A stretch of 64,000 bases of DNA from Membranipora membranacea (taxonomy: Eukaryota; Bryozoa; Gymnolaemata; Cheilostomatida; Membraniporidae). Within the stretch, counting starts at the first letter, position 1, and each line of letters begins with the position of its first letter. The position numbers were made by a program, and so were the translations under genes. Positions 26,226-39,100 of the stretch are shown here, piece by piece. The stretch covers positions 24,678,001-24,742,000 of the forward strand of contig OU612065.1 in the NCBI GenBank assembly GCA_914767715.1, read 5' to 3'. Under the pieces are notes generated by a model, which made no database searches, was not told the DNA's origin, and was given only the letters and a program-made list of their open reading frames with translations.

Positions 26226-28139
26226 GGTCCTGGAAGATAATGCAAAGACCTGACAGTTATCAGGGTGTAAGCAGGGAAAAGCATTAGCCAGCTTTTAATT
26301 GATTATAAGCACTTGAGCAAAGGGGGCATCAGCTACCATTGATTCAATCAATAAGAGTATGCTTTGCACAGGTCCATTGCAGATTGTTTCAGCTCCCAAA
26401 TGAATGAAGTTAGTGAGTGGAGTCTTCTAGTATTATCAATGGATTTGATAGTAGTAGCATTGTAGGTACTTTTTTCATCATCATGTGTCCTGAGTAGTTT
26501 GATACCCATGCTTGCTATGCATTCATTTCAGTCACTTATCCTTTTGGCATTATTAGTGCCAACCACTGAACTGAACTAACTAATACAATTCAATGAACTG
26601 GTCACTGGTGACACTGACAGCTCTGGTAAGACTTAGTAAGATCATCCAGGTTTTTTTTTATCAATTCTAGGTACTGCAAAGTGCATGTAGCACCTTGATT
26701 ATGCTACAACTGACACTTATCACAATTGTACCAAGGAGATAAGCTCCTTGATTATAGTTTTGTGAGAGTTAAATGAACCATAGAACTAGAAGCAGATTAA
26801 TGATAATCAAATATACTTTGCTAAGTTCTGTACCATATTCAAACATACTGGCTCATTATTGAACTCTCAACACAGCATAGTCCAAATTAATTTAATTGTT
26901 CAAATTTACCTGCATTCGTGTGAAAATGCACTATAATAATATAACATTTTAACAGGGGAAGGCAATCCCTTCACTTTTGAATTGGAGTTGCTCCCTCCCT
27001 CAACATAAAGGGGTAACTCCATACAAAATAAACATGAGCAAAAATGAGTGAAATGGGGGTGCCTGTTCTGCTTTGGTGTTATTCGGTCTCAAGAGGGTCC
27101 AATATCCGACACTTTGTTCTAAACATTTCTCCTCTGTATTTATTTGTGGGTAATCAGTTCTCACTTGCTCCTAACGTCGCTGTAAGAATCCACAACAAAG
27201 TAGTACCTAGTATGTTATTATCAAATTATACGCTTGCCAATTATGTACAAAAAATACCTAAACTGCGATTCTCGTTTATGGCTTCCAAAAAATCTATCAT
27301 GCTGCTGCAAAAGTAATCAAAAACCCAACTTAGCACTCACAAATTTCTAATCTGAACTCTCGCTGAACTTCTGCCTCTAAATATGGACCAAAACTAATGG
27401 GGTTTACAGGTCAACCTTCACCTAACACAACAGGATTACGGTCATTTTTTACCACTTAGTATTCAAAACATCAAAACATAAAAGATCAAGTGAACGTCAT
27501 CTGGCTCTATAGATTCAGTTATGTGTAGAAAACCATAGAGTCAAGATGTGAAAACCAATATTAACTAGGAATACACCAGAGGTATGTCAATTTTAACTTT
27601 TAATTCTGATTTAAACTGTAATTTTTCAATGGTATACATAATTTGAAGCTTATTGTTTTATAACTACATTGTAAATGAATATTCTTGGAAAAACCATTTT
27701 AATTTCGTATTTGATAATTTGATCATAATTTGATTAGTGTTACTCATGTTTTTTAAACAATTACAGGTTTCACGGACTTTAAATGGAATATCAAATATTA
27801 TGGATAACAGACAAAATAAAGAAATCGTAGTTCAGTGAACTTTGTCTAGATAATTCTAGTTATAAGAGTTCTACACCTAACCCAAACGGCTAAAGTTCAT
27901 AGATAACTTTATAGTCGCCCCATTAGTGCTGGAGCCATACAAGGGTTTGGTCAAAACTAGGTAGATGCAGATTTGACCCCGCCCATGACAGTGAAAAACA
28001 GAGATATATCACTTTATATAACATATTGATATACAAATATACATATTAAGTCGGCTACAATAAAGAAGTAGAATATCATGGGTACAGCTGAAAATCAAAG
28101 GGTAGTTAGAGGAATAGAGCGATAATTAAGTGCCTCTTC
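26226..28139. other. Intergenic region upstream of TUBGCP6
   Basis: AT-rich sequence without a supported gene. It should contain the TUBGCP6 promoter and possibly a 5' UTR exon: on the minus strand an acceptor-like TTCCAG lies six bases before the ATG. An open frame at 27044-27316 has no recognisable product and no splice context, so I do not call it. Confidence 0.5.
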
Positions 28140-29330
28140 TTGATAAACAACATTCATATACGACACTATCATGATACGCTTCCCAAAATTAATTGTATCA
28201 CATACGCAGATGACTCTACAGTTTATAATGTGGTAGAAAGCTCGGAAGTGCGAATAGAAAACTCAACATCTCATAAAGCATCTCTTGTATTTCATGACAA
28301 TCCTTTACAGCCTGCAGCTGATTATGCGTCAAGCTGGTGTGAAGAAAATTCAATGCTGTTAAACGTCACTAAGTCACAATCACTGACTCTAACCCTTCAA
28401 AAGAACATAGTTTGTGATCCTATGAAATGATAAATGACATGCCCATCTCACAATATTCATCAGTCAAACTGTTAGGGGCCTGCTTTGACAATCATAAATG
28501 GGATTCAGTGCTCACGTTGACTCTGTAATAAGTAAGTTAAAGCCAGCTATTATTCGGCTCAGGAAAGTTGGGGTCTCCACGTCTAGTCTGGTCACATTTT
28601 ATAGATTGAGAATTTTGTCAGTGATCTCCTACGCAGCTCCAAGTTGGTTCCCATACGTGTCGAAAGGGGACCATGAGATTCTTGGAAGACTACAGAAGTT
28701 AAAGGGCAACCAAGGTTTCAAACAACTTCTCATTGATGGCCATTGATTAATAGCAGATTGCACCTTCTGCATGGGGAAAAAGACAAAATATAATTCGGAT
28801 GATTATTCAGCCAGAATTCTTGTGAAACATTTCTTCCATCAGGTACTCAAACTCTGCTAAAAGAGAATACCACATAGCAGTTTCCTGTTCCTGTTATTAT
28901 TTAGCCTGTGCTCTATAATTATTACAGCAAAGTCTTGGAACCTCCCCTAAACTGAAGTGTTACCCAGCTTAGAGTCAGCAAGTACTTTGAGTTTTGCATC
29001 GCGTAATGCACAAAGCTGATGCTGCCAAGCACATTATTTGCTACCCATTAATGCATTGCTGCGAAACCTTGGTTGCCCTTTAAGCCTCAGGGTTAATTTG
29101 CCATGTTTAGAATGTTATAATGAGCGGCTTGCAGCATCGAATTTAACAGAACTAAGTGTTTATCTGGACATATGCTGCCTAAAGTATGTCAATAATGTGA
29201 GAAAGAGCACCAGCCATCCATATCACCATCACCTACATTCACTAGCAATAAATGACAGGCACCATCACAAAACTACATCCCTCACTAAATCCAACACTGC
29301 TCTTTGCAGAAAAAGCCTTATTTATAATTA
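28140..29330 (+). pseudogene. Broken non-LTR retrotransposon, reverse transcriptase and 3' part
   Basis: The block 28140-28430 encodes the reverse transcriptase core with the catalytic box ITYADDSTVYN, followed by a W-x-x-x-N-x-M-x-L-N-x-x-K-[ST] segment typical of non-LTR elements. A one-base frame change near 28500 leads into a thumb-region block (GFSAHVDSVISKLKPA, then FYRLRILSVISYAAPSW). The frame is then interrupted at 28699 by a TTAA-flanked 377-bp element and resumes at 29084 in the matching frame (SLRVNLPCLECYNERLAA) into the C-terminal tail. The 5' half, endonuclease and any start are missing, and stops and frame breaks are present. The clade (CR1/Jockey/RTE-like) is undetermined. 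Confidence 0.85.
28703..29079 (-). mobile_element. 377-bp non-autonomous DNA transposon with TTAA target duplication (copy 2)
   Basis: Same length and ends as the element at 4554-4930, inserted in the opposite orientation. TTAA flanks both ends (28699-28702 and 29080-29083). By eye the two copies differ at only a handful of positions over the aligned part, suggesting recent movement. The target was the decayed retrotransposon; removing the element and one TTAA restores the host reading frame at this point. Confidence 0.92.
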
Positions 29331-31090
29331 CACCAATGCGTCAATGCCTTCTTATTGTTCTTTTTATTTTTTGTTGTTGTTGTCTTCACATGGACTTATT
29401 TGCTTATACATTGATTGGTGGTTAATAGAAGTTCATAATAACAATATTGTCCATTTCCAAGCTAGACCATAAGGAGCTTGGTATTTATTTGTACATGTTC
29501 ACAGAGTGAGACATTAAGGTGAATTTGATTGTCTGTACAACAAAAGTTGCACAACATGTGGTCCAATTAATCTGTCGCTGATTCTATGAAATTTTATGTT
29601 ACTGCATGTCTTGCGAGTGAATGAATTCCCCATGCAATATTTTCAGCATTTACATGATATAATATATGAGATCATTGTTTATCATAGTTTCGTCTCGATG
29701 GTAGTTAACTTCCCATTAGTCAAGGACAGACAAATCCATCATCTAATTAAAATTAAATCATTGGAAGCAATACCGAGTTACAAATGACCATGCTGACCTC
29801 AATTTTTGTTGAAATGCTTGATAATGAACTTTGGAGAAGTAGCTGGTCCAAGTGCTTGAACTCTCATTAGTGTAATCATCGAGCGTTTTTAATATTATAT
29901 ATGATCGTCTATAGTTGTGTTTGTATTATTGGTTGAAGGCTCAAGTGAAACAACTGTTTGAAAACTGCCACCTCACAAGGTAGTTTTCAAATAAATAGGA
30001 TCCTGAGCAAACGGAGACTGGAAATCATGTCAACAGCAAATATGATCCCTGAAACACAAATATCACACCTTAGTTCGCTGGTCTGTAGTGCAACTCATGT
30101 TTACCAATCATAACCGTTACATGTACTGAAGAAATCTTGTTACCCATAATGGCATCTTTGCTAGCGTAATAATAACTGAAGCTCGTTTCAATTCTTGGGT
30201 TGTTCATGGCTAGCTAGGTTGTCTGCTGACATCAATACTGCATTATCAACGGGGAGGCAGAGATTATGAAGAAACATAGAATTCTCTTAGCTACACATAG
30301 AGCACTATGACGATAGACTGACCAAGCTAGCCTTACCCTATATATCCGACTTCTTAATGTCTCTATGCAGCGAACACTTTTTAAAAATTTCAACAGATAA
30401 TACCCATCCGCTGAACAATAGAATCAGACCTAACACTCAAAGAAAATCCGCCCGTAAAGCAGTAATCGACAAATACCAACCCAGCAGATGCCGCACTGTA
30501 AAACGACAGAACAGCTTTTTTGAATTCTATATGAGATTTTTCAACTAGTGCAATATTTTTCCATCAATTTTTATGTAAACATTTCAATTTTGTCAACCTT
30601 TTTAGGAGTGATACAGGAAATGTCTAAATAAACAAACAGCAAAACATCAAACATCATGGATGGAAAACATGAAAAATGTTTGATGTAGTACTGGTTTATA
30701 CAATGTGGTAAATTTATTCGAAATATAATAATAATAAAACATATAATCATTACTATAACTTTACTACTTATCTATTGTTTTGATATGATTGATAATATAA
30801 ATAGTATTGGCTTATAGTGTAACAACTACAGATCTGAAAAGACAATATAAATAAAAACAGAAGGAAACAGATGTTAATAGCCTCATTTTCAGTTTACTCA
30901 AGATATCCACAATGCCAGTCCATTCATAGTCCATGTTTAATTCAGTACACATGTATTGCACTAATGGTCTGATCGTCTTGATGGAAATCATTGATCAAAC
31001 TTATTTCGTGTAGGACTTTTGGCACCTTGTAGAAAATCACCTGCCAGGTCAGATTTTCGGGTTGTTCCAGTTAAATGCAAGACAAAATGT
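29331..31090. other. Gene-free region 3' of ATP6V1F
   Basis: AT-rich sequence holding the probable ATP6V1F 3' UTR at its right side (an AATAAA on the minus strand near 30713-30718 is a candidate poly(A) signal). The open frame at 30357-30548 is short, has no recognisable motif and is not called. Confidence 0.5.
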
Positions 31091-33042
31091 TTATCTCAAG
31101 TCTTCAGCAGAAAACATTCCCTGAAATATAACAACATGTTGTCAGTCTGGCCACCTTGGTTATAAATCAGATCACTTGCAACTTTACTCAACTTTACCAA
31201 CAACAGCAATTATCACTCATCAGGCAAGATTTTTGGCAGCATAAAAATGCAATACAGCCATAAAGCACACAATTGATTGTTGAAAATTAAATTCGAATTA
31301 TCATATATTTTTTGCAGCTTAAGCAAAGGGCAACCCTTACTGGCTAGCCACTTTGCGCATGTGCACCAATCAATTCAGGTTGGTTATCTTTGCACCGTAG
31401 AGACTGAACTAATTCAAATGTGCTTGAGTTCTCAAACTGAAAAGTCACCCCAACCGAACTGGATAAAAGTTAGCTTCTATAGGCAAAGTGTAATTAGGTC
31501 AATTGGGCCAATTTGTGGCATTGTCACTACGATGCAGAGAGACTCGTATCACAGAGTTGATCTGCAAGCAGTGTGCTGACGAGCCTCCAATTTAAAAAAA
31601 GGATATGCAAAGTTTCCCTACCTTGGCTCTTCTTAGAATTGAATCCTTTGATGCGTCATATGGATGCTCTTTGCTTGGAATTTCTAATACTGCTGGAATG
31701 GCTTGAGTGTAGCTATCCAATACATGCCTTATCATATCGGCTACCTAAAACAGGGCAATGACACAAATCAAATGGAGTTATCCTTACTTTGGATATGAGA
31801 GGACAACTTCCACATAATGGTGATATTAATTTAGCATAGTAAATGTCATGGTTGGTGTATGTATTACAGAAGCAAGTTGCCCAAAATTACATTTGAAATG
31901 ACATTAAATTATACACAATGTACAACCTGGAATATCCTTATGGAATCTACTTCAATTAGGCACAGGTCCTGCTCGACTGATGGAACAAATCAACCTAGAC
32001 TATTCAAAGACTTCACTGTACTGCCTTAAATTATTCTCGTCTAACAGAAATATTAACATAACTTGTTACAGTAAGAACACTCAATGCAGGGACCGCTCTG
32101 ACATTTATCTGATTGACTGTTCCTACAAGCGTGAATAATACAGCCTGGGAAATGTTCACAAAATTGCAAACAGTAATAAAAAGCCTTCAGCGTCGATGAT
32201 ATGGGCATTCCTAGACTGCTAATAGGGACTATTTTTCGCAAGACCTTTGTTTTTCAAAAGAAAGCTAATTATACCATTCCAGATATGGAAGTCAATGCTT
32301 TACTCACATGTTGGTTAATGAGGATGATGGCAATGTCTTCTCTATTTACAAAAGATTTAAAACAATCTTCCAATTCACCAATGCTAGTATCTGGAAATAG
32401 ATCAAAGCAGCATTGTGTAAGTTGAATTTTATATACAGAAAATTGGTTACCAGCAAAACTGTGCCTGATACCATCATATCTTTATACAATACTTATTCAT
32501 GTTAAAGAAAAACATTCCTTTGAGAACTTTACCTCTAGTGACTACTAAGAAATTAGGCGTCCTGGTTTTATTCACTTCACCAATGCCTCCTAGCAGAAAT
32601 CCTGTAACTGTATCCTACAATAAAAAACAATATATCATCCACAAGATTCCTTGTTAAGTCTAAGAATCAGCTGACCATCACCAAACAGAAATTACTTAGA
32701 ACTCACGCAACTTCTTAATTTACAAAAAAACTGTTGAATTCGCTCCGCGCCATTGTCACTAATTGAAAATCGAATAAGGCAAAGCGATGTCGCACTGAGA
32801 AGAGAAGTCGTAGCTTTTTTAATTTTTATATGTCATACCATGACTACAATTTTTATGTAAGTTGAAATATTTTTAGTACCGTTTTTACCCTGAGCACCCG
32901 TGATCCATTTTTATTATCATTTGGTAATATCGGATCTGATAATAAACTAAACTAAGAATTAGAAAACTTTGTTTCCTGATATTGTACTCACCTCATCACC
33001 TATAACAGCTAACAGTTTGCCTTTCTGTGAAGAGTGAGCCAT
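31091..33042 (-). CDS. ATP6V1F: V-type proton ATPase subunit F
   Basis: A peripheral V1-sector subunit of the vacuolar proton pump, part of the central rotor stalk. Five exons in reading order (33042-32992, 32614-32533, 32390-32308, 31744-31622, 31120-31091) total 123 codons, giving 122 residues against 119 in human. The sequence is very conserved: [86 protein letters not shown], and the end GMFSAEDLR. All junctions keep phase. It lies on the same strand as TUBGCP6 and diverges from SLC35A across 3.1 kb. Confidence 0.97.
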
Positions 33043-36000
33043 CTTTTTCTATTATTGTTCTTTACTGAAATTAAAATATTATCAAATTATACGCAATACC
33101 CTGTAATGTTTTATTAAGAAAATATGTGTATATTTTTAGAAACTACAACTTCAAGTAATTGGATATCAAATTAATTACTTTTCACAAATGCTATCAATAC
33201 GAGAAGAAGCTAAAATTAAAGTAATACCATCACACGCAAGCTTTTAAAAGTAACGGTTGCCCTATAGCCTAAGTTGAGAAACTTTTGCCCATACTGGACA
33301 ACAACATCGCAGTCGATAGGCCGATTTACCCTTTTCAATAATTGCGTATGATGAGCAAAAAACCTAGTGACAATAGAACTATCTCTCTATTGTGTGGGAA
33401 ATTAGTGTTATGATGGATCATTTCAACATTTTATGCGACATATCATAGTTATTCATATAATTTACATAACATAGTTCAACACACCCCTCTCTGGAAATTT
33501 GACTAATGTAAAGAGTCCAGAGCTATCTTGTCAGTGTTGTTAGTACTGCTGTATGTGCATTTTAAAACACTAAGGAATGTTTTTTTTTCCTGACCATATT
33601 ATACAGCCTTACAAAGCAGGTAGATTGCAAAAAAACACAATTTATGGACCAATTCATACTATACGGGCAGCAGCTCTACTTTTGACTCAGATCCGCTAAA
33701 AATATGGGATACCGTCGGTACTTCCACAAAACATGGGTCAAACAAAACATACACCACTGTAAGGTACTGTGAAATTATCCAGAGTTCCGGCTGAAATTTC
33801 TTGTCATTATAACATAACCTCCTGAAAGCAAGGTGTTTTGTTTTATTGCAATAAGGCTGGAGACTGATAACCATAGGGATATGGGGCTTGCTAGCATGTT
33901 CTTTGCTTATTTCCAGTAGCGAAATGCTTGGGCAAAGGTTTTATTCATTGGAGGAACTCATAGATGTTGATTGAGTGATCATGTGGGATTGTATGAATAA
34001 AACAAGCACTGCCACCAGGGATTCTGCCTGCTGCCACTATTCTATTGACTAACTACTAACTATAATTCCTATTTAACAAGGTGTATGGTATACAAAGTTT
34101 ATCATAAATATGCTTGTGAGTGAGCATGGAATTATTATGTGATAGAACTGATACAATATTTGATAAAGGAGGAACCTTGTTACTCCTTGTTTCAAAAGAC
34201 AGATGCCATATATATATATGTGAAAATGGTTTGCAAGTTGTTGCCACAGACAGAGGAGAGAGACAACAACAAGGAGTAACTGTAGTAATCAATGCAGGGA
34301 TTCTCCATAATCAATGTAACTAAATGACCTACTATAACTCCTCATCTTGCAACAGACACTAATCAATCCAATACAAAATTATGTGAATAATCCTGATCAT
34401 TCATACAAACCTCTTCTCTTGCTTGCATCCACTAATAATGTATTTTCTTTCCTGTCAAGTTTTGGCGGAAGTCATGTGCTTTTACCGCCACAATAACAGT
34501 CCGAAATTTAAACCATAGGTAAAAATTAAAGACTGGCACATTTTCAAATTGGAAGAATAAAATTTTGTGATAATCTGCTATATGCTTCTCGCCAATAAAC
34601 TTCCTTCTCTGCTTGACAACTCAACGCTTGGGTAATATTTCTCTGTATAATGAACTGAGAGGGTTGTAGTGCTCTGTTAGGAGGATCAGAAAGACTACTT
34701 GATATATCTTCCCCCAACTATGATAATCACAATCTAAAACATATATCAAGGTGAGCTCAAACCTTAGTTTTCAATCTCAGTTTTTTCATTGCTGCTGCAA
34801 CTATTATTTATGATTTTTATTAATTTAATTTAGTAATAATTTAATTAATTGGTAGCTCACCACTTCAAAGCAAATGGTATATACTGCTACCTGGCCTGTC
34901 TGGCACCACTTTTGTTTTGATTTGGGAGGGATATGCCGCATTTGCATTGCAGCAAAGGTTCAGTTCTTTGGATGACAGTTTCTTTGGTAGTTGCTAGCAG
35001 CAATGCCAACTGGCACTGCAGTGAGTAAGATTTGTGGTTGTTTAGATGGGATCAGAATATTTTGTTACTCTTAGGCCTATGTTAAGCTGAGCATTGTCCT
35101 ATCTTGGACCCCTTGGTCCTCTCAATTGAGCCGCTAATCACAGAAGCTAGATCACATATTCTCTTTGTGTATTCTCATTCGTAGATTTTCGTACCTCAGC
35201 AATTACCCAATCGTCAGGGTTAGCTCAGTGTTAGAGGTGACCGATTTGGGATCACAAGGTGCTGGGTTTGAGCCCAACTGGGTGCACTGTTTGTATAGTA
35301 CTATCTGACTTGGCTATCCAGAATAAACATTCAGATAACATCCGTCTTTCATCTGCAGAATGTACACAAAACAAATTGTCTATTTCCTGGCATTGTCACA
35401 GACGAGTCTGCAAGAAATATTCATAATAGAGATGCGTTTGCAAATCAAAAGTTAGCTTTGGATTCCACCATCCCAATGTATTGCATGTCAATACAAAAAA
35501 AACTCTTTTACCAGCCGGACAGAAATGTATCTCTTGCCACCGAACCAGTGATTATATTTGAAATAATGAGTTGATTATCTTTATTAATTAAAGCTGTTAG
35601 GGTGTGGACGGTATTAAGCTGTAATGTTATGGCCTTGAAATATGCAGGGTTTGCTTATTTAATTAGTGTTTTGAAATTCATATTGGGACAATAATGTTAT
35701 GGCCTTGAAATGCAAGTGCGTAAGTAACATAGTGATAAATCCATGACCTTGAGATGTGTAGCGGATTATGCCAAATAACCTCAATATGTATGTATGTCTG
35801 TCTGTCAAAAGTTGGCTATCTGGATATTAGATGACTTGGTTATGCAAATCATTCTTCTTCCAGCCCAAACCGTGGTGGTTAGTTAATTGATGATTGCTCA
35901 TTTCTAATACAGATTAGGAAAACTGTGTTGTGATCAACATACTACTAGATATTAGCATGATTAACTCGATATCATTGTTGTTTAATTTTCATATATTACT

Positions 36001-36131
36001 TTTTTTGTCTAGGCCCTACATATCAGCTCTAACACTAAGTTCGCACCTGTTACCTGACCGCATATCTTGCTCAAAACCATTCCAGTGTGGTGAGGAGAAA
36101 TTATTCCAGCAATAAATATATTAGAGCTGCA
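33043..36131. other. Intergenic region between divergent ATP6V1F and SLC35A
   Basis: No supported gene. It contains an inverted repeat (GTTACTCCTTGTT at 34179-34191 facing its reverse complement at 34268-34280), a tRNA-like segment near 35216-35290, and a short duplication of AATGTTATGGCCTTGAAAT (about 35623 and 35691). Promoters for both flanking genes must lie here. Confidence 0.5.
35216..35290 (+). repeat. tRNA-like short repeat (possible SINE head)
   Basis: GGGTTAGCTCAGTGTTAGAGG is close to a pol III A box, and GGGTTTGAGCCC about 35 bases later is close to a B box (GGTTCGAnTCC). The ends do not pair as an acceptor stem, so a working tRNA is unlikely. A tRNA-derived SINE head or tRNA pseudogene is the best reading. 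Confidence 0.5.
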
Positions 36132-39100
36132 ATGGCATCAGATAGTGGAGCCAAACAACAAGCCCAGCCACATGGTAAGTAATGATACCACATCACTATC
36201 TGGGCCTATGTTAACACTCATCAAAGGTGGTAAAATTAAGATAATCAGTTGCAACAGACCTTTCTAAGGCACTGCTAATCATATACCTGCCTGCTGTATG
36301 CTGTGAAAACACATTTCTGTGATTCTGAGAAATAGGCTTATCCAGTAGTTTGTGTGCCACACCTTGATAATCTTGTTTACATAAAACCCTGCTACAATTG
36401 TCCCAGCTTCTAAATTTAAGTAGCACTTTATACTAGGGTCTCTTTGTTGACTGAATTAAGATGTAATCTGTCTGCCAGTGTGATTTAATCACAGACTACC
36501 CTGTGATTAAGACACTAGAGCTGATACCCTCAAGAAGGATTACATTAGTAATTTGAGCAATATGTCGGGCAAGGAGTAAGAGTCTCTAACTGCTTGGTTG
36601 GGGCTTTGTTTGAAATACATGGATATGGGAATGTGAGATAAAGGTGTAAGATGATAGGTTGTAGATGTAACACCACACCCCTCCTTGCTAATGTAAATGA
36701 CCTTGGAACCATATAAAGTTGAGTTTGGTATCTTTGTGTGCTTGTTTGGGTGAGCAATGACAGCTGAATCATCACTAAATTAGAACCAGAAGAATGGAAG
36801 ATTTTGAATCATCAAAAGTGAAAAATGTTGAAGCACTGTTTCAAGGCTTCATGTCACAGTTTATCATAACCGAAGACTAGGTATCTTAGTATCTTTGGCC
36901 TAATTGCATAATGACTACTACAATTTGATTCAGCATCTCTAGTTCCTGTTACATCATAGCATTCAGCTTTCTTGAGTTTTGAGCTCTCTGTCGAACTATA
37001 TATGTGAAAATGATGATGTACTACAGTATATTTATACACAATCAAAATTCCAAACTAAATAAACCCACCAACTGCTGAACACGGAGTCAGCTCATTAGTA
37101 AAAGAAGGGAAAACCCCAAATCTTCTGAGAAAAAACTCAGGTACGCGTCATCTTTGAAGCGGGTAGAGTTATCCTCTCTTGATGTACCGGACCCCATAGT
37201 TACTCACTCTGAAGTCATATTGTCAGGTCAATTACCCTCTTCTCTTATCCTGTTACAGCGAGTCTGAAGTATATCAGTCTGGTGACGCTGACTGTACAGA
37301 ATGCTGCTCTTATTCTCTGGTTACGTTATGTCAGGACTCGGGAGAGAGAGGACATGTTCCTGGCTGCTACTGCTGTCGTCATGGCTGAACTTATCAAATG
37401 TATCATAGCTCTTATCATTATTTTATTCCAGGTAAGAATTATTTATAACATATTCAAGATATACATTTGTACCTATTATGGTATATATATATATATGTGT
37501 GTGTGTATGTCGACTGAAGTTTATATATTATCCAGTAATAGAGACCAGTAACCTATCATACTTACGTATAGTCAGTTCTGTTGGCCTAGGCTTAACTAAT
37601 CAAAGGTCCCATCTACTTTTGGTATTTCATCGACAAGGCCCCATATACATGTGTAACCGTTTCCAATTATTACAAATAAAAAATAGAAACAATCCGAGAA
37701 TCTCAATGTGCTGATATATTACCAAATTTTGAGAAAAACGATGTCAAACAAATACGATTCTCGGAATACAAGTGTAACATGTTTTGGTCAAATAATGGAT
37801 GTGCTGATTGTTTGTGATGTCAGGTATAACACTATGCTTTGTATGGCACAAACTAAAGGGTGGAAACGAAGGTATCATGTTACATCCCGACTCAGTGTGA
37901 TGGTTATATCACCATTGGCTTGAGATTGACCTTCCTATCCCTCCCTTCCCATTCTATAGGGCACCAATGAACTGTATGGGTTTTACATATTGGATGACCA
38001 GACCGCCCTTTTTACCTGTAGTGATTATATATGCTATTGCTGGTAACTTTGTGTTCACTAGAGTAGCTAGGATAAGGGAAACCAGCAATGGCCCATGCAA
38101 GCTCAGTTCACCCAATCAGTAAATATTTCGACACTGTAGGGTTTTTGATGATATTATGGGAACAGGGAATCTAACTACTGATTTGTTGTTTATTACAGGA
38201 GGGAAGTGTCTCTAACTGGCTCAATCACCTACATCAGAACATCATACTGAATCCTATGGATAATTTAAAGGTCTCAGTCCCGTCCCTCGTGTATGTGCTG
38301 CAAAATAATCTTCAGTTCCTGGCTGTGTCCAACTTAGATGCTGCTACTTATCAGGTTAGTACAGTGAAGTATTTATAATCTTTGGTACAGTGCAGCAAGA
38401 AATTTTACAGAGGTGGTGGTTTCCTCCTGTGTACAGATTAACATATTTGATAGTCTAGGTGTGAATGCGAGTATTATGCCCACTTACAGCTTTCCTTTGT
38501 TACTGTTCAATAGATCATAATGCAACAACTTCATCAGTATGCCTTCTTTTGAACAGTTGCAAAGGAATTCCTTCCATAGTAAGGTTTCTGTTGCATAATA
38601 TTAATAACATCGAAGATTATGACTGCTAAATGGTCAGTGTGTGGCAGTTACCTCCAATGTCATGATTTGCAGACTGGTGATTTGTGCAAGGAACGATCTT
38701 TGTATGAGCCACTGTACAGGACAATTCAAGAGAACATCACTTTCTAAATTTGATCACTGACTGGCAATCGTAGAGTTATTATATTATCACATAGTATGTA
38801 ATATAGAGTCTGTAATAACTTAATGCTGGCAATGCAGCAAATAAAAATAAACGCTTTTGCAAGGTTCATATCATTTTCTGCTCAAGGATTTTGCTAATTC
38901 AATATTATAATTTTGTTTTAGGTCAGCTACCAGCTCAAAATCTTAACCACAGCTCTATTCTCAGTCTTCATGTTGAATAGAAAGCTGAGCGGTTACCAAT
39001 GGAGCTCTCTGGTGGTGTTAATGGCTGGAGTAGCAGCTGTTCAGATTCAACCCTCCACTAGTAAGGAAGAAAAAACGAACCAGAATGCTGTGGTTGGCAT

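Noticed and set aside
27044-27316. 90-codon plus-strand open frame between TUBGCP6 and the retrotransposon
   Set aside because: No recognisable motif, no splice context and low-complexity surroundings.
30357-30548. 63-codon basic open frame
   Set aside because: Too short and without any recognisable family or exon borders.
35216-35290. A functional tRNA gene
   Set aside because: A- and B-box-like runs exist, but no acceptor-stem pairing or clean anticodon arm can be drawn.
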